Origin: Spirochaetota bacterium
Lineage (GTDB): Bacteria; Spirochaetota; UBA4802; JAGODF01
Assembly (NCBI GenBank): GCA_029974015.1
Contig: JARKUF010000047.1
Location: 1-39,882 of the forward strand
Length of the DNA: 39,882 nt
Direction of reading: 5' to 3'
Each line of letters opens with the position of its first letter. The first letter of the stretch is position 1. Of this stretch, positions 25,220 through 34,055 are shown in pieces. Made by a program: the position numbers and the translations under genes. The notes beneath the pieces are model-generated. The model saw only the letters and a list, made by a program, of their open reading frames with translations, did no database searches and was not told the origin of the DNA.

Positions 25220-25779
25220 GGTCCGGTTCCTCCGTCCCTTTCCGAGAAATAGAGTCCCAGAGCAGTGACGATGATGGAATAGCCTATACGGCCGTCCCGC
25301 ACCATGGCGCGAATTTCTTTTTCCTCGTAGAGGCGCACCCGGATGTCCTCGGCCCGGTCGAGATTTTGGGCCGCCACCTTACGACACCCCTCGGCGCGGT
25401 AGAAGTAAATATGGTTGTCCATTATTGCGGGGTTGGCGGAAAGTTTTTTCATGAGAGAAAAGGTACTCGCCTCGTATCCCGTTTCCTCCAGGAGCTCGCG
25501 CCGCGCAGCGTCGAAGGGGGCCTCGCCGGGCTCTACGAGGCCCGCCGGGGTTTCAACGGTATGCTCCCCTGTCCCCAGGCGGTGCTGTACCACGGTAATA
25601 AAGCGCCCCTCCTCGTCCCTGGCCACGACATTGATCCAGTCCGGCGCGCTGATGATGTAGAAGTCATGGTAGGCGCCCTTGTCGGAATGACGGCACGAGA
25701 GCCGGTCCAGTTCGAAAATCCCGGTCCGAAACACCGTCTCTCTCTTTTCTACGGTCCAGTCGCCCATGTGGGTATCCAT
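25216..25779 (-). CDS. NUDIX hydrolase (ADP-sugar pyrophosphatase-like)
   Basis: A 187-residue cytoplasmic NUDIX enzyme. The box GX5EX7REUXEEXGU is complete at residues 80-102 (G80, E86, R94-E95, E98-E99, G101). It is preceded by TVETPAGLVEPGE, the sequence type found in ADP-ribose and ADP-sugar pyrophosphatases. The N-terminal strands FELDRLSCRH and FYIISAPDWINVVA resemble that subfamily. The nucleotide-sugar substrate is not certain. It lies third in the group FGE fusion, creatininase homologue, NUDIX, small exported protein; the 42-bp gap before it shows no terminator. Confidence 0.88.
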   Translation of the reverse strand: MDTHMGDWTVEKRETVFRTGIFELDRLSCRHSDKGAYHDFYIISAPDWINVVARDEEGRFITVVQHRLGTGEHTVETPAGLVEPGEAPFDAARRELLEETGYEASTFSLMKKLSANPAIMDNHIYFYRAEGCRKVAAQNLDRAEDIRVRLYEEKEIRAMVRDGRIGYSIIVTALGLYFSERDGGTGP

Positions 25780-25821
25780 TTCGGAAGAACGGTTTCAAGG
25801 GGGCCGCTGGCGGAAGCGGCT

Positions 25822-26751
25822 TTATCTATCCCCTGACGTTTTCCCTGTTGGGCCTTTCCAGGCATTGATGAAATCGGCAACGGACTTCACCATCGCTTCA
25901 ACGCGCATCCGCCCCAACTCACGGGTCGCACGGTTAAGATCGTTGAGCGTCCAGACGCCATTGGAGGAGAAATCCCTGCTCGCCCCGCCTTTCCCCGTGC
26001 GGCCCGGGACGCCTATCTCCTCGTTCCACACATGGGCCATCTCGGGGTTCTTTTCAAAAAGCTCTTTGAGCTTTCCAGGCTCCCGGGTGAACCGAAAATC
26101 CAGGACGGGGTTTTCCACCCGGTCCATACGCACCAGGCCCGGTTCCAGATAGAGCATGATGGAGGTCTCGCCGAGGCCGGCGTGCCAGTCGAAAAACTTT
26201 TCGTAAGTCCCCGGCGGTACGTCCTTTCTGATGCTCCCTCCGATGCCGATGGCCAGGGCCGTTGCCGTGGTGTTATGGTTGATGCGGTGCATCACCTTCG
26301 CCTGTACAATATTGTTTCCCCCGTGGTAGTTGAAGAACATGATCTTTTTAAAGCCCTGGTTCACCAGCGATTCCGCGCATTCGTAGATGTACGATTCCAG
26401 GGTCTCGGGACGCACGGTGACGGTGCCGGGAAAACCGATATGGATGTCGCTGTAGCCGGCCAATGCCAGCGGCGCAACGATGACGCCTGTTTTCGCTGAA
26501 ATTTTTTTCGCGATGCCGAAGGCTTCGTAGAAGTCGGTACCCAAGGGGAGATGCGGCCCCTGCTGCTCAGTACTGCCAAGCGGGATGATCACCATATCGC
26601 AGGTCTTCAGGTACACCCCCACGTCGCGCCAGGTCATCTCCTGTAGGACCAGGGGGCGTTCCGCCGTCTGCCCCGGCGCCACCGAGGCGCCGGCAAGAAA
26701 AGCCCCTGCCGCGAAAAGGAACGCCAAAAGGCGGCGCCTAACCGGCATCAC
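25822..26751 (-). CDS. Exported creatininase-family hydrolase
   Basis: A 309-residue creatininase-fold amidohydrolase. The first metal site is at PLGSTEQQGPHLPLGTD, giving Glu62 and Asp73; many relatives have His where this has Gln64 (EQH). Other ligands probably come from His143 (NYHGGN) and from His190 and Glu195 (HAGLGETS). The family acts on amide bonds of small rings such as creatinine, FAPy intermediates or peptide cofactors. Unusually it begins with a full signal peptide (RRRLLAFLFAAGAFLAGASV, ending near APGQTA), so the enzyme should work outside the cytoplasm, where the known members do not. It overlaps the upstream gene by 4 bp. The substrate is unknown. Confidence 0.85.
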   Translation of the reverse strand: MMPVRRRLLAFLFAAGAFLAGASVAPGQTAERPLVLQEMTWRDVGVYLKTCDMVIIPLGSTEQQGPHLPLGTDFYEAFGIAKKISAKTGVIVAPLALAGYSDIHIGFPGTVTVRPETLESYIYECAESLVNQGFKKIMFFNYHGGNNIVQAKVMHRINHNTTATALAIGIGGSIRKDVPPGTYEKFFDWHAGLGETSIMLYLEPGLVRMDRVENPVLDFRFTREPGKLKELFEKNPEMAHVWNEEIGVPGRTGKGGASRDFSSNGVWTLNDLNRATRELGRMRVEAMVKSVADFINAWKGPTGKTSGDR

Positions 26752-28745
26752 GGCCTCTCGTCCCCGGTCCCGGGGGAGAAGACCTCGGGAACGCTCCCCG
26801 GAAGGTTGACCACGCTTAAAAGCCTGCTTCCCGAGAGTAATCTTTCGGATTTCCAGGCATCGATTTCGTCGTAATCGGGACGCTGGATTTTTTCCTGGTA
26901 GTCCATGGCGCCGTGGACCACATAGTGCCAGTAGATACCCGCGGTAAGTGCGTGCCAGAACCGCTGTTTTCTACCCTTGGGGTAGGTGTTCGCCCAGATG
27001 GTCCTCAGGGCTATTGACCGCTCGTCGAAAGGCATGGCCATGACGTTCAGGCGATAGTTCGTGGGAAAACGGGTCCACATCTCCTCAGCGTTGCTTGGAT
27101 AATAGATGCGCACCACCGTACCGAGGTCCCGGGCGGCCTTGCCTATTGAGCGCATGGCCCTGTCTTTTAAAAGATCGCCCTCAATGACGGCGATCCTTCC
27201 CTGAAGGTAAAGGTTCCTCACATATCGATACGCCTCGGGATTGCGGAGCCACCCGAAATCCTTAAAGGCCGGCGACGGCTGGGCGATGCGGTTATAATGC
27301 TTCTGCAGCTTTTCACGGTAATAGGTGTAGACCCAGATTGTACGGTTTATTTTATTGTCCCCGGGATACTCGTTTCGAATAAGCTTCTCCGTCTTCTTCG
27401 CGTTGCGCGCGTCGAAGAGCGCGATGAATTCCCGCGGCGATTCGGCCTCCTTCACAAGGGCGCGAATGATACGGTGGAGCCTTACCACATGGATGTCGTA
27501 ATCCATAAGAAAGGCGTAACGGCTCTTCGCGTAGGCGATGAAAGAGTAGTTCGCCTCGGCGGCGACGCCGAAATAAGCGCCTCCAAGGTTCTTTATATAT
27601 GGCATAAAGAGAAAATGCTGGCTCTCATTGCTCGTCACATAGGAGAGGGGGTCCTTGCAGTCCGCCCGCGACCAGGCGACCTGGTCGCAGAGGGGCTTGT
27701 CGAGGACATCGTTTTCGATTGACGACATTATCTTCTTCTCCTCATCCGAAAGGGGGCCGGGGTCGGGAAGATCGGGAGGCGGGTTGGTAATCATCCATCC
27801 GGGGGGTTGATTCAGATAGGGTGTCGAAGATGCGCAGCGAAAAGAAAGCCTGTTGCCGCCGCTGTGTACGTTCTCAAGCCTCCTCGCCCATCCCATCATA
27901 TATTCGGCGGGCCACCAGAAGCTCCCCCCCCGGAGGACCTTTTTGGAATGTCCCGGGCAGGGATATTTTCCGCTGCAGGGCCCCAACGGGTCCCGCCCCG
28001 TACACACGGCGCCGCAGGGTTTCTCGCAGCCGCTCCGGCAGTCCGACGCCCAGTCATTTACCCATTCATAGCCGTTCCCAGCCATTTCGTACACTCCGAA
28101 ATGTCCGGCAGGGTAGCTACCCACGGGGCGCGTTTTGTCAATTCCGCTCTCGCGGCATCCGCGGTAGTTCGCCTTGCCGCAATCGGGGCTGGAATTGCCC
28201 CAGGGATAAATGGTTGCCTTCGCGCCGCCCCTGGCGGCGTATTCCCACTCCGCCTCCGTTGGGAGGCGCTTTCCGGCCCATTTGCAGTATGTGAACGCCT
28301 GCTCCCAGGAAACGGGGACCGCAGGCTGTGTCGGTTCCCGAAATTTATTGTAAAGATGATGCCCGTAATTGCGAAAACGGGTGCAGACACCGGCCCTGAC
28401 GCATTTGTCGTACTCCTCATTGGTCACCTCGTGGGCGTCAAGGTAGAACGTGGAGATGTCCACGGCATGTTCGCCGGCATCTGACCCGAGTACTATGGAA
28501 GAATGTTCGCCGTCCCAGGCCTCGTTCACTGCCGTGGCCCCCTTTTTAAGTTCGGCGGGATTGTCGGTGTAACGTCCCACCACCCCCTTTCCTCCGGGTA
28601 TGCACACCATGCCCGCGGGAGGAGTACCGCAAAGCCTCTCCCCGGCCAGCCTCCGGCCTCCTGAGAGGGTTTCACAGAAATAGATGACGGGAAGGCATAA
28701 AAAGACAAATACAACAAGCGCACGCTTTCTGGTCAGGAGCATCAC
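26748..28745 (-). CDS. Exported FGE-sulfatase domain protein fused to a LIC_10091-like domain
   Basis: The 665-residue protein begins with a hydrophobic export signal (RKRALVVFVFLCLPVIYF). Residues 45-310 form a formylglycine-generating-enzyme (SUMF1) type domain: GMVCIPGG, then FYLDAHEVTNEEY, KRLPTEAEWEYAARGG, GVYEMAGNGYEW and VLRGGSFWW, closing in LSFRCASS. I do not see the paired catalytic Cys of true FGE, so it may be a structural or binding version. Residues 350-630 resemble the Leptospira LIC_10091 family with a class I methyltransferase-like fold: TSNESQHFLFMPY, GGAYFGVAAEANYSFI, FLMDYD and VIEGDLLKDRAMRSIGK. That match is from memory of the family. The two halves joined in one exported protein is unusual. 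A GAGG site precedes the ATG. Confidence 0.78.
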   Translation of the reverse strand: MMLLTRKRALVVFVFLCLPVIYFCETLSGGRRLAGERLCGTPPAGMVCIPGGKGVVGRYTDNPAELKKGATAVNEAWDGEHSSIVLGSDAGEHAVDISTFYLDAHEVTNEEYDKCVRAGVCTRFRNYGHHLYNKFREPTQPAVPVSWEQAFTYCKWAGKRLPTEAEWEYAARGGAKATIYPWGNSSPDCGKANYRGCRESGIDKTRPVGSYPAGHFGVYEMAGNGYEWVNDWASDCRSGCEKPCGAVCTGRDPLGPCSGKYPCPGHSKKVLRGGSFWWPAEYMMGWARRLENVHSGGNRLSFRCASSTPYLNQPPGWMITNPPPDLPDPGPLSDEEKKIMSSIENDVLDKPLCDQVAWSRADCKDPLSYVTSNESQHFLFMPYIKNLGGAYFGVAAEANYSFIAYAKSRYAFLMDYDIHVVRLHRIIRALVKEAESPREFIALFDARNAKKTEKLIRNEYPGDNKINRTIWVYTYYREKLQKHYNRIAQPSPAFKDFGWLRNPEAYRYVRNLYLQGRIAVIEGDLLKDRAMRSIGKAARDLGTVVRIYYPSNAEEMWTRFPTNYRLNVMAMPFDERSIALRTIWANTYPKGRKQRFWHALTAGIYWHYVVHGAMDYQEKIQRPDYDEIDAWKSERLLSGSRLLSVVNLPGSVPEVFSPGTGDERP

Positions 28746-28915
28746 TCAACCTCGGGAAATATGAGAACTTCAGGATGAATATATATCCCAAAAGGCGCTC
28801 TGCTGGCAACCAGTTTTTTATGGCTTGATGGGCCGATATGCGTGGAGCCGGCGCTCCGGACATAGCGTAGAAAAGGGCGAAACGATATTGAAGGGCAACC
28901 GTTACATTTTTACAA

Positions 28916-29317
28916 TTAAAACGCCTCTTCCGGGATGCAGGCTTCAATTGCTGCAATCAGGGCCTCATTGTGCCAGGGCTTTTTGAGCACTTCGTATACG
29001 CCGGCTTCTGTCTTTGCCCTTATGATGGCGGCCTCATCGGCCTGGCCCGTAATCAATATCGACTTTATGTCGGGATGGCGTTCCCTCACCCTTATAAGCA
29101 ATTCATCGCCTTTCATTCCCGGCATAAGCCAGTCAGTTATTATCAGCGCAACGGCGGTCCCTTCAGCGGCAAGCTCATCAAGCAGCTTCATCGCCTCCCG
29201 GGCATCCATGGCGCCTTCGTAGAGAAAACGGTCGCCGAAATAATTGGCCAGTTCCAGTTTCATCGAAAGCACAATTATCATTTCATCATCAACGCACAGT
29301 ATCGCTTTTCTGCCCAT
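28916..29317 (-). CDS. Single-domain response regulator (CheY-like)
   Basis: The start at 29317 is preceded by GGGAGAAG; the frame is open further up but without a site. The 133-residue product is one receiver domain: the acidic pair Asp10-Asp11 (CVDDE), phospho-acceptor Asp62 (IITDWLMPGMKG), Thr90 (SILITGQA) and the invariant Lys in EVLKKPW (about 113). No output domain is present, so it acts by protein contact as CheY-type or phosphorelay proteins do. It lies 77 bp downstream of a membrane histidine kinase, its likely donor. The KKPW segment is the one usual in kinase-linked receivers. Confidence 0.9.
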   Translation of the reverse strand: MGRKAILCVDDEMIIVLSMKLELANYFGDRFLYEGAMDAREAMKLLDELAAEGTAVALIITDWLMPGMKGDELLIRVRERHPDIKSILITGQADEAAIIRAKTEAGVYEVLKKPWHNEALIAAIEACIPEEAF

Positions 29318-29394
29318 TGTGCATCTTCTCCCGCACCCCTGATTTCCCCGGCGCCATCCTGGCGGCCCCCTGCCGCCAGGGACCTCCAACTTTA

Positions 29395-31545
29395 TTACAC
29401 TCCGGCCCGCTTGAGCAAAACGGTGAACCTGGTCCTGCCCGGTCCGCTTTCAAATTCAATTTTTCCGTCATGGGTTTCAACTATTTTTTTGCAGATATCC
29501 AGGCCCAGCCCAAGGCCTTCCCCGAACTTTTTCGTTGTAAAAAAAGGCTCAAAAACCCTGCCCCGTATTTCCTCGGGAATGCCATGGCCGGAATCGATAA
29601 TTGACACGGAGACCAGGTCTTCCACATCTTTTATTTCAATTTCAATGTCACCCTGCCAGTTCATGGCGTGGAAGGCGTTGTTTAGCAAATTTATCCAGAG
29701 CTGGTTCATTTTTTCACGGTTCCCCATGGCCTGGCTATCTGTTAGAAAGTTCCTGTGCACTGTAATGCTATGTTTTATTTTATTATGGAAAAGGGCTAAA
29801 ATTGTATCGATCTCGCTTTTTATATTGACGCTGGCAAAATCGGCCGCATCATCCTGCCTGAGATAGTTTTGCAGGGCCCTGACCACATTGGCCGCCTTGT
29901 CGGAAGCCACATAGATGATTTCTCCGAGGCGCCGGAGGGACGAAAGCACCTCTACCGCGGAGAGGATATCGTCCCTCTTCCCGACAACGAGCAGGTCCCC
30001 CAGCTTTTCCTTCAGCCCCTGGGCGCCCATGTCGGTGATGCGCTTTGCCGTCGCATCCGGTTCCGATATTCCCCTTCTGCGCAAGGCCGTTTCAATTTCT
30101 CTGACCGTCTTTCTGTCGGGAAGGCCGTCGATACGCGACGCCTGGGCCAGGCTTTCATCAAGGAGCGTAAAAAACACGTCCAATTCTTTTCCGCTGAAGG
30201 AGGGAAGGACATGGACGCATTGAAGCATCCGCTTTTCCAGGAGTTCCACCATTGAGCGGACCGATGACACGACGGCCCCGAGTGGCGTGTTCAGCTCATG
30301 GGCAATTCCCGCGGCGAATTGCCCCAGGGCGGCCAGCTTTTCCGACCGCACAAGCTGGGTCTGGGCCGAGTTCAACTCAGCAAGGGCCTTCTCCAGGTCC
30401 CGGTTCGTCCCGACGAGGACATCATTCATTCGTTCAAGCTCCTCGGTCCTCTCCGCAACCTTGTTTTCCAGGTCCATGCTCAAAGCCCGGTATTTCGCTT
30501 CGCTTTCCCTGAGCGCGGCTTCGGCCCGTTTGCTTTCGGTGATGTCAAGCTCGATCCCATCGGCCACAATATCGCCATTTTCAAGCTTCCGCAGTTGCGA
30601 CACCAATCTGCTCCACCGCTCTGTATCTGGATCGTTCTGCATCCGCACTTCGATATCAAACCGGCCCAATTGCCGGAAAGAGCTGTTCTCCTCTTCGATC
30701 ATTCGAACAATATCTTTCTCTGATATCTTTCCATAGATGAGCGACGCGTCCTCCAAAACCTGCTCAGGCCTGTATCCATGAAGCCTTAAAACTCCGGCAC
30801 TCAGGTAGGTAAACCTCCTCTTCCCGTCCGCCCCCAACACCATCTGATAGATCATCCCCCCCGGGAGATTGTCTCCTATGGCGCGTAGCTGGCTTTCACT
30901 TTTCTGGAGGGCAAGCGTCGTATCGGTCAGCTTTATATTGGCGGCACTGTATTCGTAGAGGGTCTTTCCCTGGAGAGAGACAAACCGCTCAACAAGAATA
31001 ATCAGAATACAGAGAAATACCAGAAGGGCGGCCCCTCCCTCGATCCACATGTCGGTGGAGAGAGGGTTTTCGCGGACTACGAGTCTTTCATCGAGATGGC
31101 CCATGGAAGCGAAGATGAAAAAAAACACATAGATAAGCAAGCTCACCAAACCCGCGGCATAACCGGCCCGCGACCCTAAAATCACAGTGGCGATAACCGG
31201 AATACCGATGAGCCATAGGCGTCCGCTTCCAACGAGGCCGAGGCGCAAGAAGCTGGCCATGGCGTTCACATAGCTGGTTCCGATGAGGCCCCATACCTTC
31301 AGCCGATAGTCGACGCGGGGCAGTAAAGCCAAAATCACCAGCACCACATAGATGGAGACGTAGGCAACTTCGAGGGGGAAGATGAGGCCTCTGCGGACCG
31401 CCGAAAAAACGACCGAGGCGTACGCAGGAAGGCCCGTAACGGCAAGGACGACCAGTATGATCGCGATGGCCCTGCCCCGCCACGCAGCCAGGTCCGGGTC
31501 ATCGGCTATATTGCGAAAATTCAGGATATTACCAAATCGTGGCAT
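29395..31545 (-). CDS. Membrane sensor histidine kinase with PAS domain
   Basis: At 716 residues: an N-terminal membrane module of about six TM helices (25-190), a PAS domain (about 215-340, ending DGIELDITESKR, the PAC motif), a long coiled coil (340-400), the phospho-acceptor box with His416 in AAGIAHELNTP, a long helical insertion between the two dimerisation helices, and the HATPase: N box NREKMNQLWINLLNNAFHA, G1 DSGHGIP, F box FEPFFTTK, G2 GEGLGLGLD. It senses an unknown membrane or cytoplasmic signal and should phosphorylate the receiver protein encoded next. A chemoreceptor of similar membrane topology lies upstream on the same strand (52-bp gap). Confidence 0.92.
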   Translation of the reverse strand: MPRFGNILNFRNIADDPDLAAWRGRAIAIILVVLAVTGLPAYASVVFSAVRRGLIFPLEVAYVSIYVVLVILALLPRVDYRLKVWGLIGTSYVNAMASFLRLGLVGSGRLWLIGIPVIATVILGSRAGYAAGLVSLLIYVFFFIFASMGHLDERLVVRENPLSTDMWIEGGAALLVFLCILIILVERFVSLQGKTLYEYSAANIKLTDTTLALQKSESQLRAIGDNLPGGMIYQMVLGADGKRRFTYLSAGVLRLHGYRPEQVLEDASLIYGKISEKDIVRMIEEENSSFRQLGRFDIEVRMQNDPDTERWSRLVSQLRKLENGDIVADGIELDITESKRAEAALRESEAKYRALSMDLENKVAERTEELERMNDVLVGTNRDLEKALAELNSAQTQLVRSEKLAALGQFAAGIAHELNTPLGAVVSSVRSMVELLEKRMLQCVHVLPSFSGKELDVFFTLLDESLAQASRIDGLPDRKTVREIETALRRRGISEPDATAKRITDMGAQGLKEKLGDLLVVGKRDDILSAVEVLSSLRRLGEIIYVASDKAANVVRALQNYLRQDDAADFASVNIKSEIDTILALFHNKIKHSITVHRNFLTDSQAMGNREKMNQLWINLLNNAFHAMNWQGDIEIEIKDVEDLVSVSIIDSGHGIPEEIRGRVFEPFFTTKKFGEGLGLGLDICKKIVETHDGKIEFESGPGRTRFTVLLKRAGV

Positions 31546-31597
31546 AGATCAGCATCCGCCTTCCGCCCGTTTAAAAAAACAGGCCTCTGAGTCGGCC

Positions 31598-33157
31598 TTA
31601 GCTCTCCTCCTGTGAGGCAATTACATCTTCCAGGTCCGAAGAGAGGCCCGAAATCCTGCCGGAATCACCGGAAATTTTGTCGGATTCAATCGCCATGAGC
31701 TGTGTGGCATCATTTATCTCCGATATTGATTTGACGATTTCCCCAAGGGCCAGCTTTTCCTCTTCGATGGCGCTGCTTATCTCGGAGGTCTTCATCCTTA
31801 CATTCTCGGACTGCCTGTTCACCGATTGGTTGACCTGCTCCTGCCTCTGGACATATTCATATACTCGTCTCATTCCCCCCGCAATGGAGTTGACGGCCTC
31901 GATAACGCTCGTAATCTTCGCCGTCACCTCCATAATGTCGCCCATGCCCTTTTCTACTTCCTGATTGCTCGACCTGATGAGCGTGTCGATTTCTTTTATG
32001 CTTGTTGCGGTCTGGTCGGCCAGCTTTGATATTTCGTCGGCGACGACGGCAAACCCCCTGCCCGCGTCCCCGGCCCTGGCAGCTTCGATGGCGGCGTTGA
32101 GCGAAAGGAGGTTGATGCGGTCGGAAATATCGTCGATGATTCCGATGATGTTTTTGATGTCCCTGGAACTTTCGACGATTTTACCGAGGCTCTCGTTCAT
32201 CTTCCGCAGGGACTGTTCCCCGGCCAGGGCCTCGGAAGTGGTGTTGTCGGTCTGCCCCATCATCGTCCTCGTTGTCTCCCCCACTTCAGCTATTACGGAT
32301 GAGAGCTCCTGGATATGCGAGATGAGGAGCGCCAAACTTTGCGCCTGTTCCTGGGAGCCGTCCGCCATGGAGTCCATGCCGGCGGATATCTCTTCAATGG
32401 CGGAAGTAAGCTCTTCCACCGAGGCCGCCTGGTTATGGGAGGTTTCGGCAAAGGTAACTGATGTTTTCGAGAGGCTGCCCGACATCTCGGTCAGTTCCCC
32501 GGAGGCTTTTCTTGCGGACACAAGGAGCCGCCTGATGATTGCAAGACGGTCGGCGTTCTTCTTTAATTCGATATTCAACTCACCAAGCGTGGCGTTAAAT
32601 ATCGACACAATGAGGAGGCTGAGTATCGTTATAACCGCGACGCAGACCGTATAATGAGTTACCCCCCATGTCGCGGCCTGCAAGCCCGTAGCGTCAAGTT
32701 TGCCCTTAATCAGATTAAATATAACGATGTTGTTCAGGAGAATAAAGACGCCTACTCCGATGACCCATCTTCTTGTGCAAAAAAGCGTGGCGATTACGAT
32801 AGTGGCTATCAGATAGTAAAAGGATGAAGAGTAGATCGTGTGGGGCGCTTTCTCAATGCGCGCGAAGGCCCCGGCCAGCATTGTGAGTACGAACACGCTA
32901 ACCAGAAGGTTCGCCGCCAGGGTGTAATATCCCCCCCGCAAAAAGTAAAGCAATACGGCGGCAAGGACAAAAAGAGTACCCGCCACCGGCCCCGTGGTCC
33001 TAAGGGATTCGGGGAAAAAGGCAAGGACTCCGACAAATACCATAAGCGAGACAGCGAGAATTATTAGACATAAGATGAAAAACGATTTAGCCTGCTTCTT
33101 TCTAAAAAAAGAGGCGTCTTCAAACCGAAGTAGAAAGTACTCCATAATTTTTTTCAT
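31598..33157 (-). CDS. Chemoreceptor with multi-pass membrane sensor
   Basis: At 519 residues the N-terminal 200 form six TM helices with very short loops, so the sensor is in the membrane itself; there is no periplasmic domain and no HAMP. The MCP signalling domain covers about 215-505, with the tip [18 protein letters not shown], then [16 protein letters not shown]. It has no CheR-docking pentapeptide at its end. GGAGAT precedes the ATG. With the kinase and receiver downstream it looks like one transcription unit, which suggests signal exchange between chemotaxis and a two-component system, although co-transcription need not mean that. The ligand is unknown. Confidence 0.9.
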   Translation of the reverse strand: MKKIMEYFLLRFEDASFFRKKQAKSFFILCLIILAVSLMVFVGVLAFFPESLRTTGPVAGTLFVLAAVLLYFLRGGYYTLAANLLVSVFVLTMLAGAFARIEKAPHTIYSSSFYYLIATIVIATLFCTRRWVIGVGVFILLNNIVIFNLIKGKLDATGLQAATWGVTHYTVCVAVITILSLLIVSIFNATLGELNIELKKNADRLAIIRRLLVSARKASGELTEMSGSLSKTSVTFAETSHNQAASVEELTSAIEEISAGMDSMADGSQEQAQSLALLISHIQELSSVIAEVGETTRTMMGQTDNTTSEALAGEQSLRKMNESLGKIVESSRDIKNIIGIIDDISDRINLLSLNAAIEAARAGDAGRGFAVVADEISKLADQTATSIKEIDTLIRSSNQEVEKGMGDIMEVTAKITSVIEAVNSIAGGMRRVYEYVQRQEQVNQSVNRQSENVRMKTSEISSAIEEEKLALGEIVKSISEINDATQLMAIESDKISGDSGRISGLSSDLEDVIASQEES

Positions 33158-33347
33158 TGAGACACATCTCCACAGAGGGCTTGTTGCCCAGATTCATTTT
33201 CCAGTCCATCTGAGAAGAGCGCATGCACATACCCGGCCAAACAGAGCTAACCGGGGCCTGCAGTCAATATCAGCAATGGTCTAGGGGGCCATAAATAGTA
33301 AATCCCATTATCTGTTTTATTCCATCTTTTTATGGCCAAATACCCAG

Positions 33348-33372
33348 AACCTCTAAAAAATTAGAGGTTGCC
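33348..33372. repeat. Collapsed dispersed element: the two ends only
   Basis: AACCTCTAA (33348-33356), four A residues, then TTAGAGGTT (33361-33369) and GCC: a perfect palindrome made of the left end of the family joined directly to the right end. It looks like a deletion product between the termini. Confidence 0.65.
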
Positions 33373-33375
33373 AAT

Positions 33376-33533
33376 GGCAACCTCAGCACTTATGGGAACC
33401 TCTAAATATTAGGGAAGTCATAAAAACTTCGTTTACCCGCCCGCCGAGGGCGGCGGGTAAACATAATTATTAGAGGTTGCCTTATGTTTTGCGCCCGCCG
33501 AAGGCGGGCGGGAAACCTGATTATTAGAGATTC
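33376..33533. repeat. Dispersed elements, copy R7 (two hairpins)
   Basis: The left module GGGAACCTCTAAATATT (33394-33410), then AAGTCATAAAAACTTC, a GTTTACCC...GGGTAAAC hairpin (33431-33461), the end TTAGAGGTTGCC, and directly after it a second GC hairpin (about 33492-33512) with ATTATTAGAGATT. These and the collapsed element fill the second half of the gene-free stretch 33158-33565; in the first half I see nothing beyond a probable promoter region for the chemoreceptor. Confidence 0.75.
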
Positions 33534-33565
33534 CACAGGCAACAAGACCGGGTAATCTGCGGCTA

Positions 33566-34030
33566 TTACTTCCCTCCTTTCAATTGCTTCAACATATCTT
33601 TCATTTTATCCATCTGTTTTATGGCCTGGAGGGCCATCCGCATTTCCTGTTCCATGTCCAATTTCCAGGCTCCGCCTTCTTTCTTGAGTCTGAACGGCGC
33701 CACTGCGTTCACCTTTTCGGCCTTAGCGTGGGAGGTAAACTTCAGCTTCACAGTAGCGGTGTCGCCGCTGATCTTTTCCTCGATGACCTCCCAGGTTGCA
33801 GTAGCGAACGTATTGTCCGTTCCCTTCTGCTGGTCAGGAGGCAGGAGTTTCTTCAGCTCGCGAATAGCCTCCATGGTGCCGGCTGTATAAACCGCCGCAG
33901 CATCTTCAATGTTGTTCGGCGATAATCCCTTTAAGCGGTTGAAAACGTCGCTGGGGGCCCCGCCCTTCCCGCAAGATGAGAAGGTCAATCCAAGGAGAAC
34001 GGCCAACAGTGCGGCTGAGTACTTTTTCAT
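33566..34030 (-). CDS. Lipoprotein with NTF2-like (DUF4878-type) domain
   Basis: I take the ATG at 34030 with a GGAG site; the frame upstream comes from repeat R8. The 154-residue product has a signal ending in LTFSSC (Cys20), a normal lipobox for a spirochaete. The body reads as a helical pair followed by curved strands with ATWEVIEEKISGDTATVKLKFTS and FRLKKEGGAWKLDME (cores DTATVKLKF and GGAWKLD), a pattern common in DUF4878 and other NTF2-like domains of small lipoproteins. The tail is a Met/Lys-rich helix. Function unknown. The gene is framed by copies R7 and R8 of the dispersed element. Confidence 0.75.
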   Translation of the reverse strand: MKKYSAALLAVLLGLTFSSCGKGGAPSDVFNRLKGLSPNNIEDAAAVYTAGTMEAIRELKKLLPPDQQKGTDNTFATATWEVIEEKISGDTATVKLKFTSHAKAEKVNAVAPFRLKKEGGAWKLDMEQEMRMALQAIKQMDKMKDMLKQLKGGK

Positions 34031-34055
34031 AAATGTTTCTCCGAAAATAGAATAA

